From NCBI RefSeq assembly GCF_027158205.1, contig NZ_JAPVLU010000003.1, forward strand, positions 124,001 to 188,000: a DNA stretch of 64,000 nucleotides. Direction: 5' to 3'. A program made the position numbers and the translations under genes. The notes below the pieces were generated by a model that did not search any database, was not told the DNA's origin, and was given only the letters and a program-made list of their open reading frames with translations. Source of the stretch: Streptomyces sp. H39-S7 (GTDB taxonomy: Bacteria; Actinomycetota; Actinomycetes; Streptomycetales; Streptomycetaceae). Position 1 is the stretch's first letter, and every line of letters starts with the position of its first letter. Positions 56,010 through 64,000 of this stretch are shown piece after piece.

Positions 56010-59000
56010 GTGCGACTGACACTGACCGTGGTGGATCCGCTCGGCGGGAACCGGGCGGATGTCGTGCTGGACGCCGACGCGGCGTCGACGGTGGCGGACA
56101 TCGCGCGGGAGCTGGACCGGCAGGTCGGTGGGGACGGCGCGGCGATCATCTCGATCAGCGGCGGAACGGCCCGGCAGCCGGGATCGCCGGCGTTGTACGT
56201 CGACGGGTACGCCGTGGACCCCGCCAGGACCGTGGCCGAGTCGCCGCTGCGCGAGGGCGCGGTCGTGAGTCTCTACGACCCGGCGGGCTGCCTGCCGGGC
56301 GAGCCGGCCGGCGTGGTCGAACTGCGGGTGGCGGGCGGGCCGGACGCGGGGGCGGTGCACCGGCTGGGCATCGGCCGGGTGGAGATCGGGCGCGGCACGT
56401 CCGTCCGGATCCGCGTAGAGGACTCGGAACTGGCGGAGCGGGCGGCCGTCCTCGCCGTCGGCATGGGCGGCACGTGCCAGGTCACGATCGACGGCGAGAC
56501 CCGCGACTGGCCGCTGGGCGAGCAGATCGCGCTCGGCAACTCGCTGCTGGAACTGGGCCCGTACATCCCGCCGAACGCCGCCCTGCACCCCGGCGACGAC
56601 GGCAGCACCCTCGACTACAACCGGCCGCCGCGCATGCTGCCGCCCGAGCGCACCACGCTGTTCCGGCTGCCGTCGCCCCCCGGGGACGTGCCCACCCGTC
56701 CGCTGCCGTGGCTGATGGCGCTGATGCCGCTGGTGATGTCCGTGACGATGGCGTTCATGATGCACCGGATGATGTACCTGCTCATGGCAGTGGTCAGTCC
56801 GATGGTCATGATCGGCAACTACTTCATGGACAAGAAGAACGGCCGCAAGTCGCACACGAAGACCGTCACGGAGTACCGCGCTCACAAGGAGCGCATCGAG
56901 AAGGACGCGCAGGAAGCCCTCCAGGCCGAGCGGCAGGACCGGGCCGCCGCGTCCCCCGACCCGGCTACGGTGCTCAACACCGCGACCGGGCCGCGCACCC
57001 GGCTCTGGGAGCGCCGCCGCAGCGACAACGACCACCTGCTGCTGCGCGTCGGCACCGCGAAGCTCCCCTCGGAGGTCGTGCTGGACGATCCCGAGCAGGA
57101 CGAGCACCGCCGGCACGTCGCCTGGGAGATCGACGACGCCCCGGTCTCGGTCGAGTTGCGCCGGCTCGGCGTGATCGGGTTCGCCGCGCCCGGCGACAGC
57201 GTGCGCGCGATGGGCCGGTGGGCGGTGGCGCAGGCCGCGGCCCTGCACAGCCCGATGGACGTGCAGTTCTACGTACTGACCGACGCGTCGGGGCAGGAGA
57301 GCTGGGACTGGGTGCGCTGGCTGCCGCACTCGCGGCCGACCGACGGTCAGGACGCGAGCGCGCTGCTCGGCACGGACGCCGAGACGGTGGCGGCCCGGAT
57401 CGCCGAGCTGACGGCGATACTCGACGGACGGCAGAAGGCCAAGCAGAAGGCGGGCAGCGCCGCCAACCACGCCGCGTTCTTCAAGGACCCGGACATCGTG
57501 GTGGTCTTCGACGGATCACGCCGCCTGCGGTCGCTGCCGGGCGTCGTGGCCCTGCTGCGGGAAGGTCCCGCGGTCGGTATGTACGCGCTGTGCCTGGACT
57601 CGGAGGAGCGGTTCCTGCCCGGCGAATGCCAGGCCGTGGTGATCGCGGAGTTCGAAACGCCCAGCGAGAGCCCGAGCCAGAACCGGGTCCCGGCCCAGGG
57701 GCAGGCGCCCGTCGGGCAACCGGCGCCCCAGCAGGGCGGCTTCCCGTCGCTCAACGCCTGGTATGAGGGCAGTCAGGCGTCCACGGCCACCGCCGTGGAG
57801 CCGGCCGCCGGCTCGTTCCGGCTGCGCGTGGACCAGAGCAGCGCCGCACGGCTCCGCAAGGTCCGCCCCGATCTGGTGTCGGCCGCCTGGTGCGCGCGGC
57901 TCGCCCGCTGCCTCTCCCCCATCCGCGACATCAGCGGCGACACGGAGGACTCGGCGATCCCCGGCTCCAGCCGCCTGCTGGACGTACTGGAGCTGGAACC
58001 GCCGACCGGTGACGCGATCGCCGCGCGCTGGCGGATCAGCCCCATCTCGACGCAGGCGGTCGTCGGGGAGTCCTACGACGGGCCGTTCGCGATCGACATC
58101 CGCAAGGACGGCCCGCACGGGCTCATCGCCGGCACCACCGGTTCGGGCAAGTCGGAACTGCTGCAGACCATCGTCGCCTCGCTCGCCGTCGCGAACACCC
58201 CGGAGGCGATGACGTTCGTCCTCATCGACTACAAGGGCGGCTCCGCGTTCAAGGACTGTGTGCAACTTCCGCACACCGTCGGCATGGTGACCGACCTGGA
58301 CGCGCACCTCGTGGAGCGCGCCCTGGAATCGCTCGGCGCCGAACTCAAGCGCCGCGAGCACATCCTGGCCGAGGCCGGGGCCAAGGACATCGAGGACTAC
58401 ACGGACCTGATGAAGCGGCAGCCCGGCCTCAAGCCGATGCCGCGGCTCCTCATCGTCATCGACGAGTTCGCCTCGATGGTCCGTGAGCTGCCGGACTTCG
58501 TCACCGGCCTGGTCAACATCGCCCAGCGCGGCCGTTCGCTCGGCATCCACCTCATCCTCGCCACCCAGCGCCCCTCCGGCGTCGTCTCCCCCGAGATCCG
58601 CGCCAACACCAACCTCCGCATCGCCCTGCGCGTCACCGACGCCAGCGAATCGTCCGACGTCATCGACGCCCCCGACGCCGGCACCATCTCCAAGTCCACG
58701 CCGGGCCGGGCCTACGTCCGGCTCGGCGCGACCTCGCTCGTGCCGTTCCAGTCCGGACGCGTCGGCGGCCGGCGCCCCGGCGCCGTGGATCCGGCGGTCG
58801 TCGCCCCCTGGGTGGGCCTGATCGAGTGGTCGCAGCTCGGCCGCCCCGTCCCGCGGCGCCCCGCGGGCGCCAAGGGCGAGGAGGACGAGATCACCGACCT
58901 GAAGGTGCTCGTCGAGGCGGTCTGCGAAGCCAACGAGCGGCTCGGCATCCCGCCCCAGCACAGCCCGTGGCTGCCCGCGCTCCCCGACACCCTGCTCCTC

Positions 59001-60554
59001 GACGACCTGCCGGTACCCGCGGCGACGGGTGCGCTTCCGCCCGCGCCGTACGGCATCGAGGACCTCCCGGCGCTGCAGGCCCGGCGGCCGGTCGCCATCG
59101 ACTTCAGCACCTTCGGCCACCTGCTGGTCGCCGGCGCCCCGCGCTCCGGACGCTCCCAGCTGCTGCGCACCATCGCCGGCTCGCTGGCCCGTACGCACAG
59201 CGTCCGGGACGTGCACATCTACGGCATCGACTGCGGGAACGGCGCGCTCAACGCGCTGTCCCGGCTGCCGCACTGCGGCGCGGTCGTCGGCCGCGCGCAG
59301 ACCGAACGCGCGATCCGGCTGATCGGCCGCCTCAAGGCGGAGATGACGCGGCGCCAGGAGGTGCTGGCCGCCGACGGCTACGCGGACATCGGCGAACAGC
59401 GCGGCGGGGTCCCCGAGGAGGACCAGCTCGCACACATCGTCGTCCTGCTCGACCGCTGGGAGGGGTGGCTGCCCTCGCTCGGCGAGCTCGACCACGGCGC
59501 CCTGACCGACGACCTGTTCACGATGCTCCGCGAAGGCGCGAGCGTCGGCATCCACGTGATCATCACCGGCGACCGGACCCTGATGGCGGGCCGGATCGCC
59601 ACCCTCACCGAGGACAAGATGGCGTTCCGGCTCTCGGACCGCTCCGACTTCTCCCTCATCAGCGTCAACCCCCGCAAGGTCCCGGACGAGATCGCCCCCG
59701 GCCGCGCCTACCGCGCCGAGTCCGGCATCGAGACGCAGGTCGCGCTGCTCGACCCGGACGCGTCGGGGCAGGGCCAGGCCGCCGCCATCACCGCCATCGG
59801 GGCGGCCGTCCTGGAACGGGACGCCGATGTGCCGCGCTCGCGGCGCCCCTTCAAGGTCGACGTGCTGCCGTCGAGGCTGTCCTTCGACGACGCGTGGGAG
59901 ATGCGCGACACCGACGCCGCCCGCTCCCCCCTGTGGGGACTGGTCGGCGTCGGCGGCGACGAGATAACGGGCTACGGCCCCGACCTGTCCGACGGCCTGC
60001 CGGCGTTCGTCATCGGCGGCCCCGGCAAGTCCGGCCGCAGCACCGTCCTGCTGTCGCTCGCCCGCAGTTACCTCCGGCAGGGCGCGCGCATCATCGTCGT
60101 CGCACCGCGGCCTTCACCGCTGCGCGACCTCGTGGGCACCGAAGGGGTGCTGGGCGTCTTCACCGAGAGCGAGCTGTCCGCCGAGGATCTGACCACGGCG
60201 CTGGAAGCGGCGGGCGAGAGCCCGGCCGTCGTCCTCCTCGACGACGCCGAGCTGCTGCGCGACATCGACGCCAAGGACGTACTGCGCGACATCATCGCGC
60301 GCGGCACGGACCTGCGCCGGGCGCTCGTGCTGGCGGGCAGCGAGGAGGACATCTGCTCCGGCTTCTCCGGCTGGCAGGTCGACGCCAAGAAGGCCCGCCG
60401 CGGCGCGCTGCTCTCCCCGCAGCAGACGATGAGCGGCGAGCTGATCGGCGTCCGCCTCGCCCGCAGCAGCGCCGGCGGGCAGGTCACCCCCGGCCGCGCC
60501 CTGCTGCACCTGGGCGACGGCGAGCCGCGCACGGTGACGGTCCCGCTGGCCTGA
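56010..60554 (+). CDS. EssC/EccC-type FtsK/SpoIIIE ATPase of a type VII secretion system
   Basis: A 1514-aa protein. Residues 1-95 look ubiquitin-like (YukD-like; MRLTLTVVDPLGGNRADVVL). About 100-200 is an FHA-like domain (GRVEIGRGTSVRIRVEDSEL). Two membrane helices lie near 232-275, followed by a charged coiled stretch. Three P-loop domains follow. Domain 1 has an intact Walker A GTTGSGKS at about 708-715 and Walker B LLIVIDEFASM near 812-821. Domains 2 and 3 have Arg instead of Lys (GAPRSGRS near 1042, GPGKSGRS near 1336). This layout is closer to firmicute EssC/YukB than to mycobacterial EccC. GTG start with CCGGAGGAC upstream. It would drive export of WXG-type substrates. Confidence 0.88.
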   Translation: MRLTLTVVDPLGGNRADVVLDADAASTVADIARELDRQVGGDGAAIISISGGTARQPGSPALYVDGYAVDPARTVAESPLREGAVVSLYDPAGCLPGEPAGVVELRVAGGPDAGAVHRLGIGRVEIGRGTSVRIRVEDSELAERAAVLAVGMGGTCQVTIDGETRDWPLGEQIALGNSLLELGPYIPPNAALHPGDDGSTLDYNRPPRMLPPERTTLFRLPSPPGDVPTRPLPWLMALMPLVMSVTMAFMMHRMMYLLMAVVSPMVMIGNYFMDKKNGRKSHTKTVTEYRAHKERIEKDAQEALQAERQDRAAASPDPATVLNTATGPRTRLWERRRSDNDHLLLRVGTAKLPSEVVLDDPEQDEHRRHVAWEIDDAPVSVELRRLGVIGFAAPGDSVRAMGRWAVAQAAALHSPMDVQFYVLTDASGQESWDWVRWLPHSRPTDGQDASALLGTDAETVAARIAELTAILDGRQKAKQKAGSAANHAAFFKDPDIVVVFDGSRRLRSLPGVVALLREGPAVGMYALCLDSEERFLPGECQAVVIAEFETPSESPSQNRVPAQGQAPVGQPAPQQGGFPSLNAWYEGSQASTATAVEPAAGSFRLRVDQSSAARLRKVRPDLVSAAWCARLARCLSPIRDISGDTEDSAIPGSSRLLDVLELEPPTGDAIAARWRISPISTQAVVGESYDGPFAIDIRKDGPHGLIAGTTGSGKSELLQTIVASLAVANTPEAMTFVLIDYKGGSAFKDCVQLPHTVGMVTDLDAHLVERALESLGAELKRREHILAEAGAKDIEDYTDLMKRQPGLKPMPRLLIVIDEFASMVRELPDFVTGLVNIAQRGRSLGIHLILATQRPSGVVSPEIRANTNLRIALRVTDASESSDVIDAPDAGTISKSTPGRAYVRLGATSLVPFQSGRVGGRRPGAVDPAVVAPWVGLIEWSQLGRPVPRRPAGAKGEEDEITDLKVLVEAVCEANERLGIPPQHSPWLPALPDTLLLDDLPVPAATGALPPAPYGIEDLPALQARRPVAIDFSTFGHLLVAGAPRSGRSQLLRTIAGSLARTHSVRDVHIYGIDCGNGALNALSRLPHCGAVVGRAQTERAIRLIGRLKAEMTRRQEVLAADGYADIGEQRGGVPEEDQLAHIVVLLDRWEGWLPSLGELDHGALTDDLFTMLREGASVGIHVIITGDRTLMAGRIATLTEDKMAFRLSDRSDFSLISVNPRKVPDEIAPGRAYRAESGIETQVALLDPDASGQGQAAAITAIGAAVLERDADVPRSRRPFKVDVLPSRLSFDDAWEMRDTDAARSPLWGLVGVGGDEITGYGPDLSDGLPAFVIGGPGKSGRSTVLLSLARSYLRQGARIIVVAPRPSPLRDLVGTEGVLGVFTESELSAEDLTTALEAAGESPAVVLLDDAELLRDIDAKDVLRDIIARGTDLRRALVLAGSEEDICSGFSGWQVDAKKARRGALLSPQQTMSGELIGVRLARSSAGGQVTPGRALLHLGDGEPRTVTVPLA

Positions 60555-60596
60555 CGAACGGCCGACGGACACCCACCGGAGCCCGACGGACGGCTT

Positions 60597-60628
60597 CCTG
60601 AACGCCGCCGCACGCGGCGGCGTTCAGG
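60597..60628. terminator. Bidirectional terminator, 14-bp perfect stem
   Basis: The left arm 60597-60610 and right arm 60615-60628 are perfect reverse complements with loop CACG. It lies between the convergent ATPase and kinase genes, 42 bases after one stop and 27 bases from the other. Confidence 0.82.
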
Positions 60629-60655
60629 CGGCGCCCCACGGCCCCGGACGGGACC

Positions 60656-62896
60656 TCAGATCGCCGGAAGGCCGAACACCTGCCCGCCGGCGGACGCCAC
60701 GACCACGTCCTTGCCCGCGGCGAGCCGCCAGTCCGCGATGTCGTCCGTGAGCGTGGTGTGGAAGTTCCAGATCACGTTCCCGGCCTTCCGGTCGAGGGCG
60801 AACACACCCACCCCGCTGAGCTGGCTCGCCACGTACACACCGCGATCGGTCAGCACAGGTGATGATCCCGTCGACGTCGACGCGTAGATCTCGCGGATCC
60901 AGATGCGCTTCCCGTCGGAAGCGTTCAGCGCCCGGATACCGGTGTGCGTGTCCCCTACGTACACGACGCCGTCCGCGACCACCGGCGACCCGAAGTAGGC
61001 GTCGCTGCCCGCCGGTACGGTCCACTTCTCCTTGCTCGTCGCGACATCGAGTGCCCTGAGCTGCTTCCCGCAGAGGTAGAGCGTGTCACCGGACACCACC
61101 GGGCGCACCGATCCGGACTTGTCGCCCAGCTTCTTCGTCCAGACCTGGTGGCCGTCCTTGGTGTCCCGCACGGTCACGTTCATCGAGCTGTCCGCGTAGA
61201 CGAGGTAGCGGCCGGAGACCGTTCCCTCGACGGCGTTGCTCAGCGTTCCCGCGTCCCGCTGCTGGCGCCAGCGCTCCTTGCGCGTCACGGTGTCCACGGC
61301 GATGAGCATGGCGGGGCCGTGCAGGGAGTCCTCGGCCGAGTGCGACCCCATGTAGTAGACGGCCGTCTCGTCCGCGGCGAGCAGCGTCTCGATCCCCTGG
61401 TACGGCGCGGGCGTGTAGCGCCAGGCCTCCTGGCCGCTTCGGGCGTCCACCGCGAGCATGTCCGAGGACTCGTCGAGGCCGATGACCGAGCCGCCGCTGA
61501 CGACGAGACGCGCGTACCTGTCGATGACCTTGTCCCCCGACCACCGCTGCTTCCCGCCCTGTTCGAGCAGGGCGACGACCGGGTCGGCGGGCACCACCAC
61601 GGAGCCCTCGACGACGAGCGGCGCATCCGAGTTCAACGCGGTGCCGGTGTACGACCACAGGGCCTGCGCCGCGCCGCCCGGCCACTGCGCCGCCCCGGAC
61701 GCCTTGGCCGAGGTCTTCGTACCGCCGGTCGTGGGCGGCGGCTTCGGCGTACCACCGCCGTCCTTCCCGCCGAACGCCCACACGGCCCCGCCGCCCGCAG
61801 CCGCGACCGCGACGCCCGCGCCGAGCGCGAGGAACCCCCGGCGGGAGCGCATCCCGGAAGAACCGGAAGCACCGGACACCCGCGTAGCGCCGGAAGTACC
61901 CGCACCACCAGCAGTGCCCGCACCACCCGCCGCCGGCTCCAGCGCCGCCCCGTCCAAGGTGGTCGGAGTACGGTGCGGAACCGTTTCTCCGGGCGTCCCG
62001 TGAGCGGGAGTCTCCAGGTCCAGGATCCGCGAGGCGTGCTGCGCGATGGTCGAGGAGACCGGCCCCGGCAGCCAGTTGTGCAGCACGGCAGCGGCTCCGG
62101 CGGGGGCCAGTGCCTCGCTGATCTGCTGCGGAGTCGGCCGCTGCGCCGGGTCCTTCTGCAGGCAGGCCAGCACCAACGGCCGCAGCGAGGAGGGCATCTC
62201 GGTCAGGTTCGGGGTGCCGTGCACCACCTGATAGAGGAGCGAGGCAGCCGTACCGATCCCGAACGGCTGCTGGCCGGTGGCCGCGTACGCCAGCACCACG
62301 CCCAGCGAGAAGACGTCCCCCGGCGGCCCGGCCACCTCGCCGACCGCCTGCTCGGGCGGTATGAAACCTGGTGAGCCGACGACCACTCCCGTGCTCGTCA
62401 TCCGGTCGCCGTCGACGGCACGTGCGATACCGAAGTCGATCACCCGTGGCCCGTCCGCGGCCAGCAGCACATTGGACGGCTTCAGGTCCCGGTGCACGAG
62501 TCCCGCGCCGTGGATCACCACGAGCGCCTCCGCCAGCCCTGCACCCAGCGCGCGCACGGACGCCTCGGGCAGCGGGCCGTGCTGCTCGATCACCTCGTCG
62601 AGCGGCGGGCCCAGCACGTACGCGGTCGCCAGCCACGGCAGCCGGCCCTCGGTGTCGGCGTCGACGACGGGCGCCGTGTAGGCCCCGGAAACCGCCCGCG
62701 CGATCTCCACCTCGTGCCGGAACCGCGTACGGAACTGCTGGTCCTCGGCCAGTTCGGGCCGGACCACCTTCACGGCGACCGTCCGGCCGCCCGGCGACCG
62801 GGCGAGGTAGACCCGCCCCATGCCGCCTGCGCCGAGTCGTCCCAACAGGCGGTATGCCCCTAGGTTCTGCGGGTCTTCCGGCTCCAATGGCTGCAT
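60656..62896 (-). CDS. Membrane Ser/Thr protein kinase with extracellular PQQ-type beta-propeller
   Basis: A 746-aa protein. The kinase domain spans residues about 15-275: YRLLGRLGAGGMGRVYLA (Gly loop), VAVKVV (Lys), HRDLKPSNVLL (catalytic loop), VIDFGIAR (DFG) and SPGFIPPEQ (activation segment). After a linker rich in Gly, Thr and Ser there is a hydrophobic segment near 357-373. Outside it is a C-terminal propeller of PQQ-like repeats (LLEQGGKQRWSGDKVI, AVDARSGQEAWRYTP, ALNASDGKRIWIREI). The propeller would sense an extracellular ligand. The hydrophobic segment is preceded by SRRGFL, a twin-arginine-like motif. ATG at 62896 has GGGGGTGG upstream. It may phosphorylate a component of the adjacent type VII system, for instance an FHA-bound target. 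Confidence 0.9.
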   Translation of the reverse strand: MQPLEPEDPQNLGAYRLLGRLGAGGMGRVYLARSPGGRTVAVKVVRPELAEDQQFRTRFRHEVEIARAVSGAYTAPVVDADTEGRLPWLATAYVLGPPLDEVIEQHGPLPEASVRALGAGLAEALVVIHGAGLVHRDLKPSNVLLAADGPRVIDFGIARAVDGDRMTSTGVVVGSPGFIPPEQAVGEVAGPPGDVFSLGVVLAYAATGQQPFGIGTAASLLYQVVHGTPNLTEMPSSLRPLVLACLQKDPAQRPTPQQISEALAPAGAAAVLHNWLPGPVSSTIAQHASRILDLETPAHGTPGETVPHRTPTTLDGAALEPAAGGAGTAGGAGTSGATRVSGASGSSGMRSRRGFLALGAGVAVAAAGGGAVWAFGGKDGGGTPKPPPTTGGTKTSAKASGAAQWPGGAAQALWSYTGTALNSDAPLVVEGSVVVPADPVVALLEQGGKQRWSGDKVIDRYARLVVSGGSVIGLDESSDMLAVDARSGQEAWRYTPAPYQGIETLLAADETAVYYMGSHSAEDSLHGPAMLIAVDTVTRKERWRQQRDAGTLSNAVEGTVSGRYLVYADSSMNVTVRDTKDGHQVWTKKLGDKSGSVRPVVSGDTLYLCGKQLRALDVATSKEKWTVPAGSDAYFGSPVVADGVVYVGDTHTGIRALNASDGKRIWIREIYASTSTGSSPVLTDRGVYVASQLSGVGVFALDRKAGNVIWNFHTTLTDDIADWRLAAGKDVVVASAGGQVFGLPAI

Positions 62897-63098
62897 CAAC
62901 AGCCACCCCCGTCTCCTGTGTGCACATCCGTGACGTCGGGTCACCCCGACGTGGCAGCCTATTGCGCCGGTTTTCTCGCGGCCGATGTGGTCCCCTTCCC
63001 CTCGCGGCCCGTGCGTAGGGTGGGGAACCATCAGCCACACAGGTGACGTCGCACCCATCGGCAGATGCGTGCGAGGCAATGGAGCAACGGGGTGAACC

Positions 63099-63398
63099 AT
63101 GGGTGATCTGCAGATCAACGGAACCGTGATGGGGGATCTGCGCAGAACGTTCTCCACCATCGCGCATCGTATGGAAGCCGTCAGCCGGACCATGGGCAAC
63201 GCCAACGGCGAGGGTGTCGGAGCGCCCAAACTCATCGACGACGTGCACGACTTCGCGGACGAGTGGAAGTACGGCGTCAAGCAGATCGGCGAGCACGCCG
63301 ACACCGCGGTCCAGATGATCGATCAGATCGGCAAGACCTTCGACGACGCCGATCTGCAGCTCGCCAACTCCCTCAAGCCGGAAGGCAAGTGCTCGTGA
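63099..63398 (+). CDS. WXG100-like small helical protein
   Basis: A 99-aa all-helical protein, the size of ESAT-6/WXG100 family members. Helix 1 has MGDLRRTFSTIAHRMEAVSR. A Gly/Asn-rich middle (TMGNANGEGVGAPKLI) follows, and helix 2 has FADEWKYGVKQIGEHADTAV. The W-x-Y-G in the second half recalls, but does not match, the WxG turn. GGGGTGAACC lies before the ATG. It overlaps the next gene by GTGA, so this small protein and the larger effector are made together, as is usual for type VII substrate pairs. It is divergent from the kinase gene. Confidence 0.72.
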   Translation: MGDLQINGTVMGDLRRTFSTIAHRMEAVSRTMGNANGEGVGAPKLIDDVHDFADEWKYGVKQIGEHADTAVQMIDQIGKTFDDADLQLANSLKPEGKCS

Positions 63399-64000
63399 CC
63401 CGTAGTTTCCCCCACCTCGGGTTCGATCCGACACCGGGTGACGTCGGGCAGACACGCTCCCTGTCCCGGCAGTTGGGCGATCTGACGACCGAGTTGTCGA
63501 CGACGGTCAACGAGTTGCAGCAGATCGAGTGCGGCTACTGGAAGGGCGAGGCGGCCAAGGCCTTCAGCCGGCACATATCCCAGGACGTCACCCCGTTGAT
63601 CAAGAAGGCGCACGACTCCTTCGGCCGGGCCGCCACCTCGATCGGCAACTGGGCCGAGCAACTGCATGGCTTCCAGGACGAGGCCGCCGCGCTGGAGCGC
63701 GAGGCCTCGACCAAGCAGGAGACCCTCGACGGCGCCAAGAGGGCCCTGGGCTCCGCCCCCACGGCCACCCCGAGCGGCACCGAGACCCCGCACCCCCAGC
63801 CGGGCGCGTCCCCCACCCCCACGGCCGCCGACGAGAACAAGAAGAAGCACAAGGACGTCACCGACGCCGACACCGCCCTGCAGGGTGTCCGGCACCGGGC
63901 CGAGGAACTGCACAATCGTTTCACCCGGGCCGCCCAGGCCGTCAGCCATGACCTCGACAAGGCCGGCGACATGGCGCCCGACAAGCCGGGCCTCTTCCAC
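63395..64000 (+). CDS. Type VII-secreted effector-like protein, N-terminal part only
   Basis: 202 codons are visible and the frame is open at the window end. Residues 1-110 resemble the actinobacterial type VII secretion signal domain: FPHLGFDPTPGDVGQTRSLS, then IECGYWKGEAAKAFSRHISQ with a W-K-G turn between helices. A Pro/Thr linker follows (TPSGTETPHPQPGASPTPT), then another helical stretch (LQGVRHRAEELHNRFTRAA). The DPTPGD element matches DPVPGD in the protein encoded at 41522-42862. The C-terminal part, which would show any toxin domain, lies outside. The GTG start is coupled to the WXG-like gene. Confidence 0.78.
   Translation, partial: MTRSFPHLGFDPTPGDVGQTRSLSRQLGDLTTELSTTVNELQQIECGYWKGEAAKAFSRHISQDVTPLIKKAHDSFGRAATSIGNWAEQLHGFQDEAAALEREASTKQETLDGAKRALGSAPTATPSGTETPHPQPGASPTPTAADENKKKHKDVTDADTALQGVRHRAEELHNRFTRAAQAVSHDLDKAGDMAPDKPGLFH

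Noticed and set aside
57516..59555. 679-codon open frame on the minus strand inside the secretion ATPase gene
   Set aside because: Antisense shadow of a gene with intact P-loop motifs and a good ribosome binding site.

Overview
The window is high-GC actinobacterial chromosome and looks like Streptomyces. The signs are strong G/C at third codon positions, frequent GTG starts, many ATGA/GTGA stop-start overlaps, and the gene content: GlxA-type regulator, Tad pilus set, FHA/FtsK type VII ATPase, WXG proteins and a kinase with a PQQ propeller. I see no rRNA, confident tRNA, CRISPR, prophage or insertion sequence. All assignments come from reading translations; no database search was run.

Layout. 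(1) 1-15.2 kb is a catabolic cluster for an unidentified acid activated to a CoA thioester. It holds an enoyl-CoA hydratase end, flavin reductase, MFS transporter, GlxA-type regulator, Zn-alcohol dehydrogenase, aldehyde dehydrogenase, three acyl-CoA dehydrogenases, an SDR, a cyclase-family hydrolase, an amidohydrolase and an AMP-dependent acyl-CoA ligase. Four copies of a palindrome, CTGACG-N3-CGTCAG, sit at its promoters, so it looks like one regulon. (2) 8.9-19.1 kb also holds signalling genes: an SpoIIAB-like ATPase, a TPR protein, a STAS protein, and an ECF sigma factor overlapping an anti-sigma-like protein with a mycothiol-dependent-isomerase-like domain. (3) 19.3-30.3 kb is a cell-surface glycan locus: a DMFase-like exported protein, two GT2 glycosyltransferases, a DUF2304 protein, a flippase, an AftA-like polytopic glycosyltransferase and the four dTDP-rhamnose genes rmlD, rmlB, rmlA and rmlC.

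(4) 30.3-39.7 kb is mixed: purU, a conserved hypothetical, a branched-chain-amino-acid-type binding lipoprotein, a proline-rich membrane protein, an HTH/TPR regulator, a primase-polymerase-like protein and an ABC transporter pair. (5) 39.7-43.2 kb is a five-gene operon with a WXG-like protein, a probable type VII-secreted 446-aa protein, a small membrane protein and two same-architecture soluble proteins. I consider it the least explained system here. (6) 43.3-52.8 kb is a complete Tad/Flp pilus operon (cpaB-like, tadZ, tadA, tadB, tadC, flp, two TadE-like, one TadG-like) ending in a 991-aa membrane protein with LysM and transcriptional-activator-like (BTAD) domains. (7) 53.2-55.8 kb holds a lipoprotein/secreted-protein pair and a nuclease-like gene broken by two single-base shifts. 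(8) 56.0-64.0 kb is a type VII secretion neighbourhood: an EssC-like FtsK/SpoIIIE ATPase, a Ser/Thr kinase with a PQQ propeller, a WXG-like protein and the start of a second secreted effector.

How they work together. Region 1 probably imports, activates and beta-oxidises a branched or cyclic acid under one palindrome-binding repressor. Region 3 makes and exports a rhamnose-containing surface polymer. Regions 5 and 8 together supply the ATPase, small helical partners and two effector-like proteins of a type VII system. Region 6 builds a Tad pilus. Convergent gene pairs are separated by strong GC-rich hairpins at 19.2, 26.7, 33.1 and 60.6 kb.
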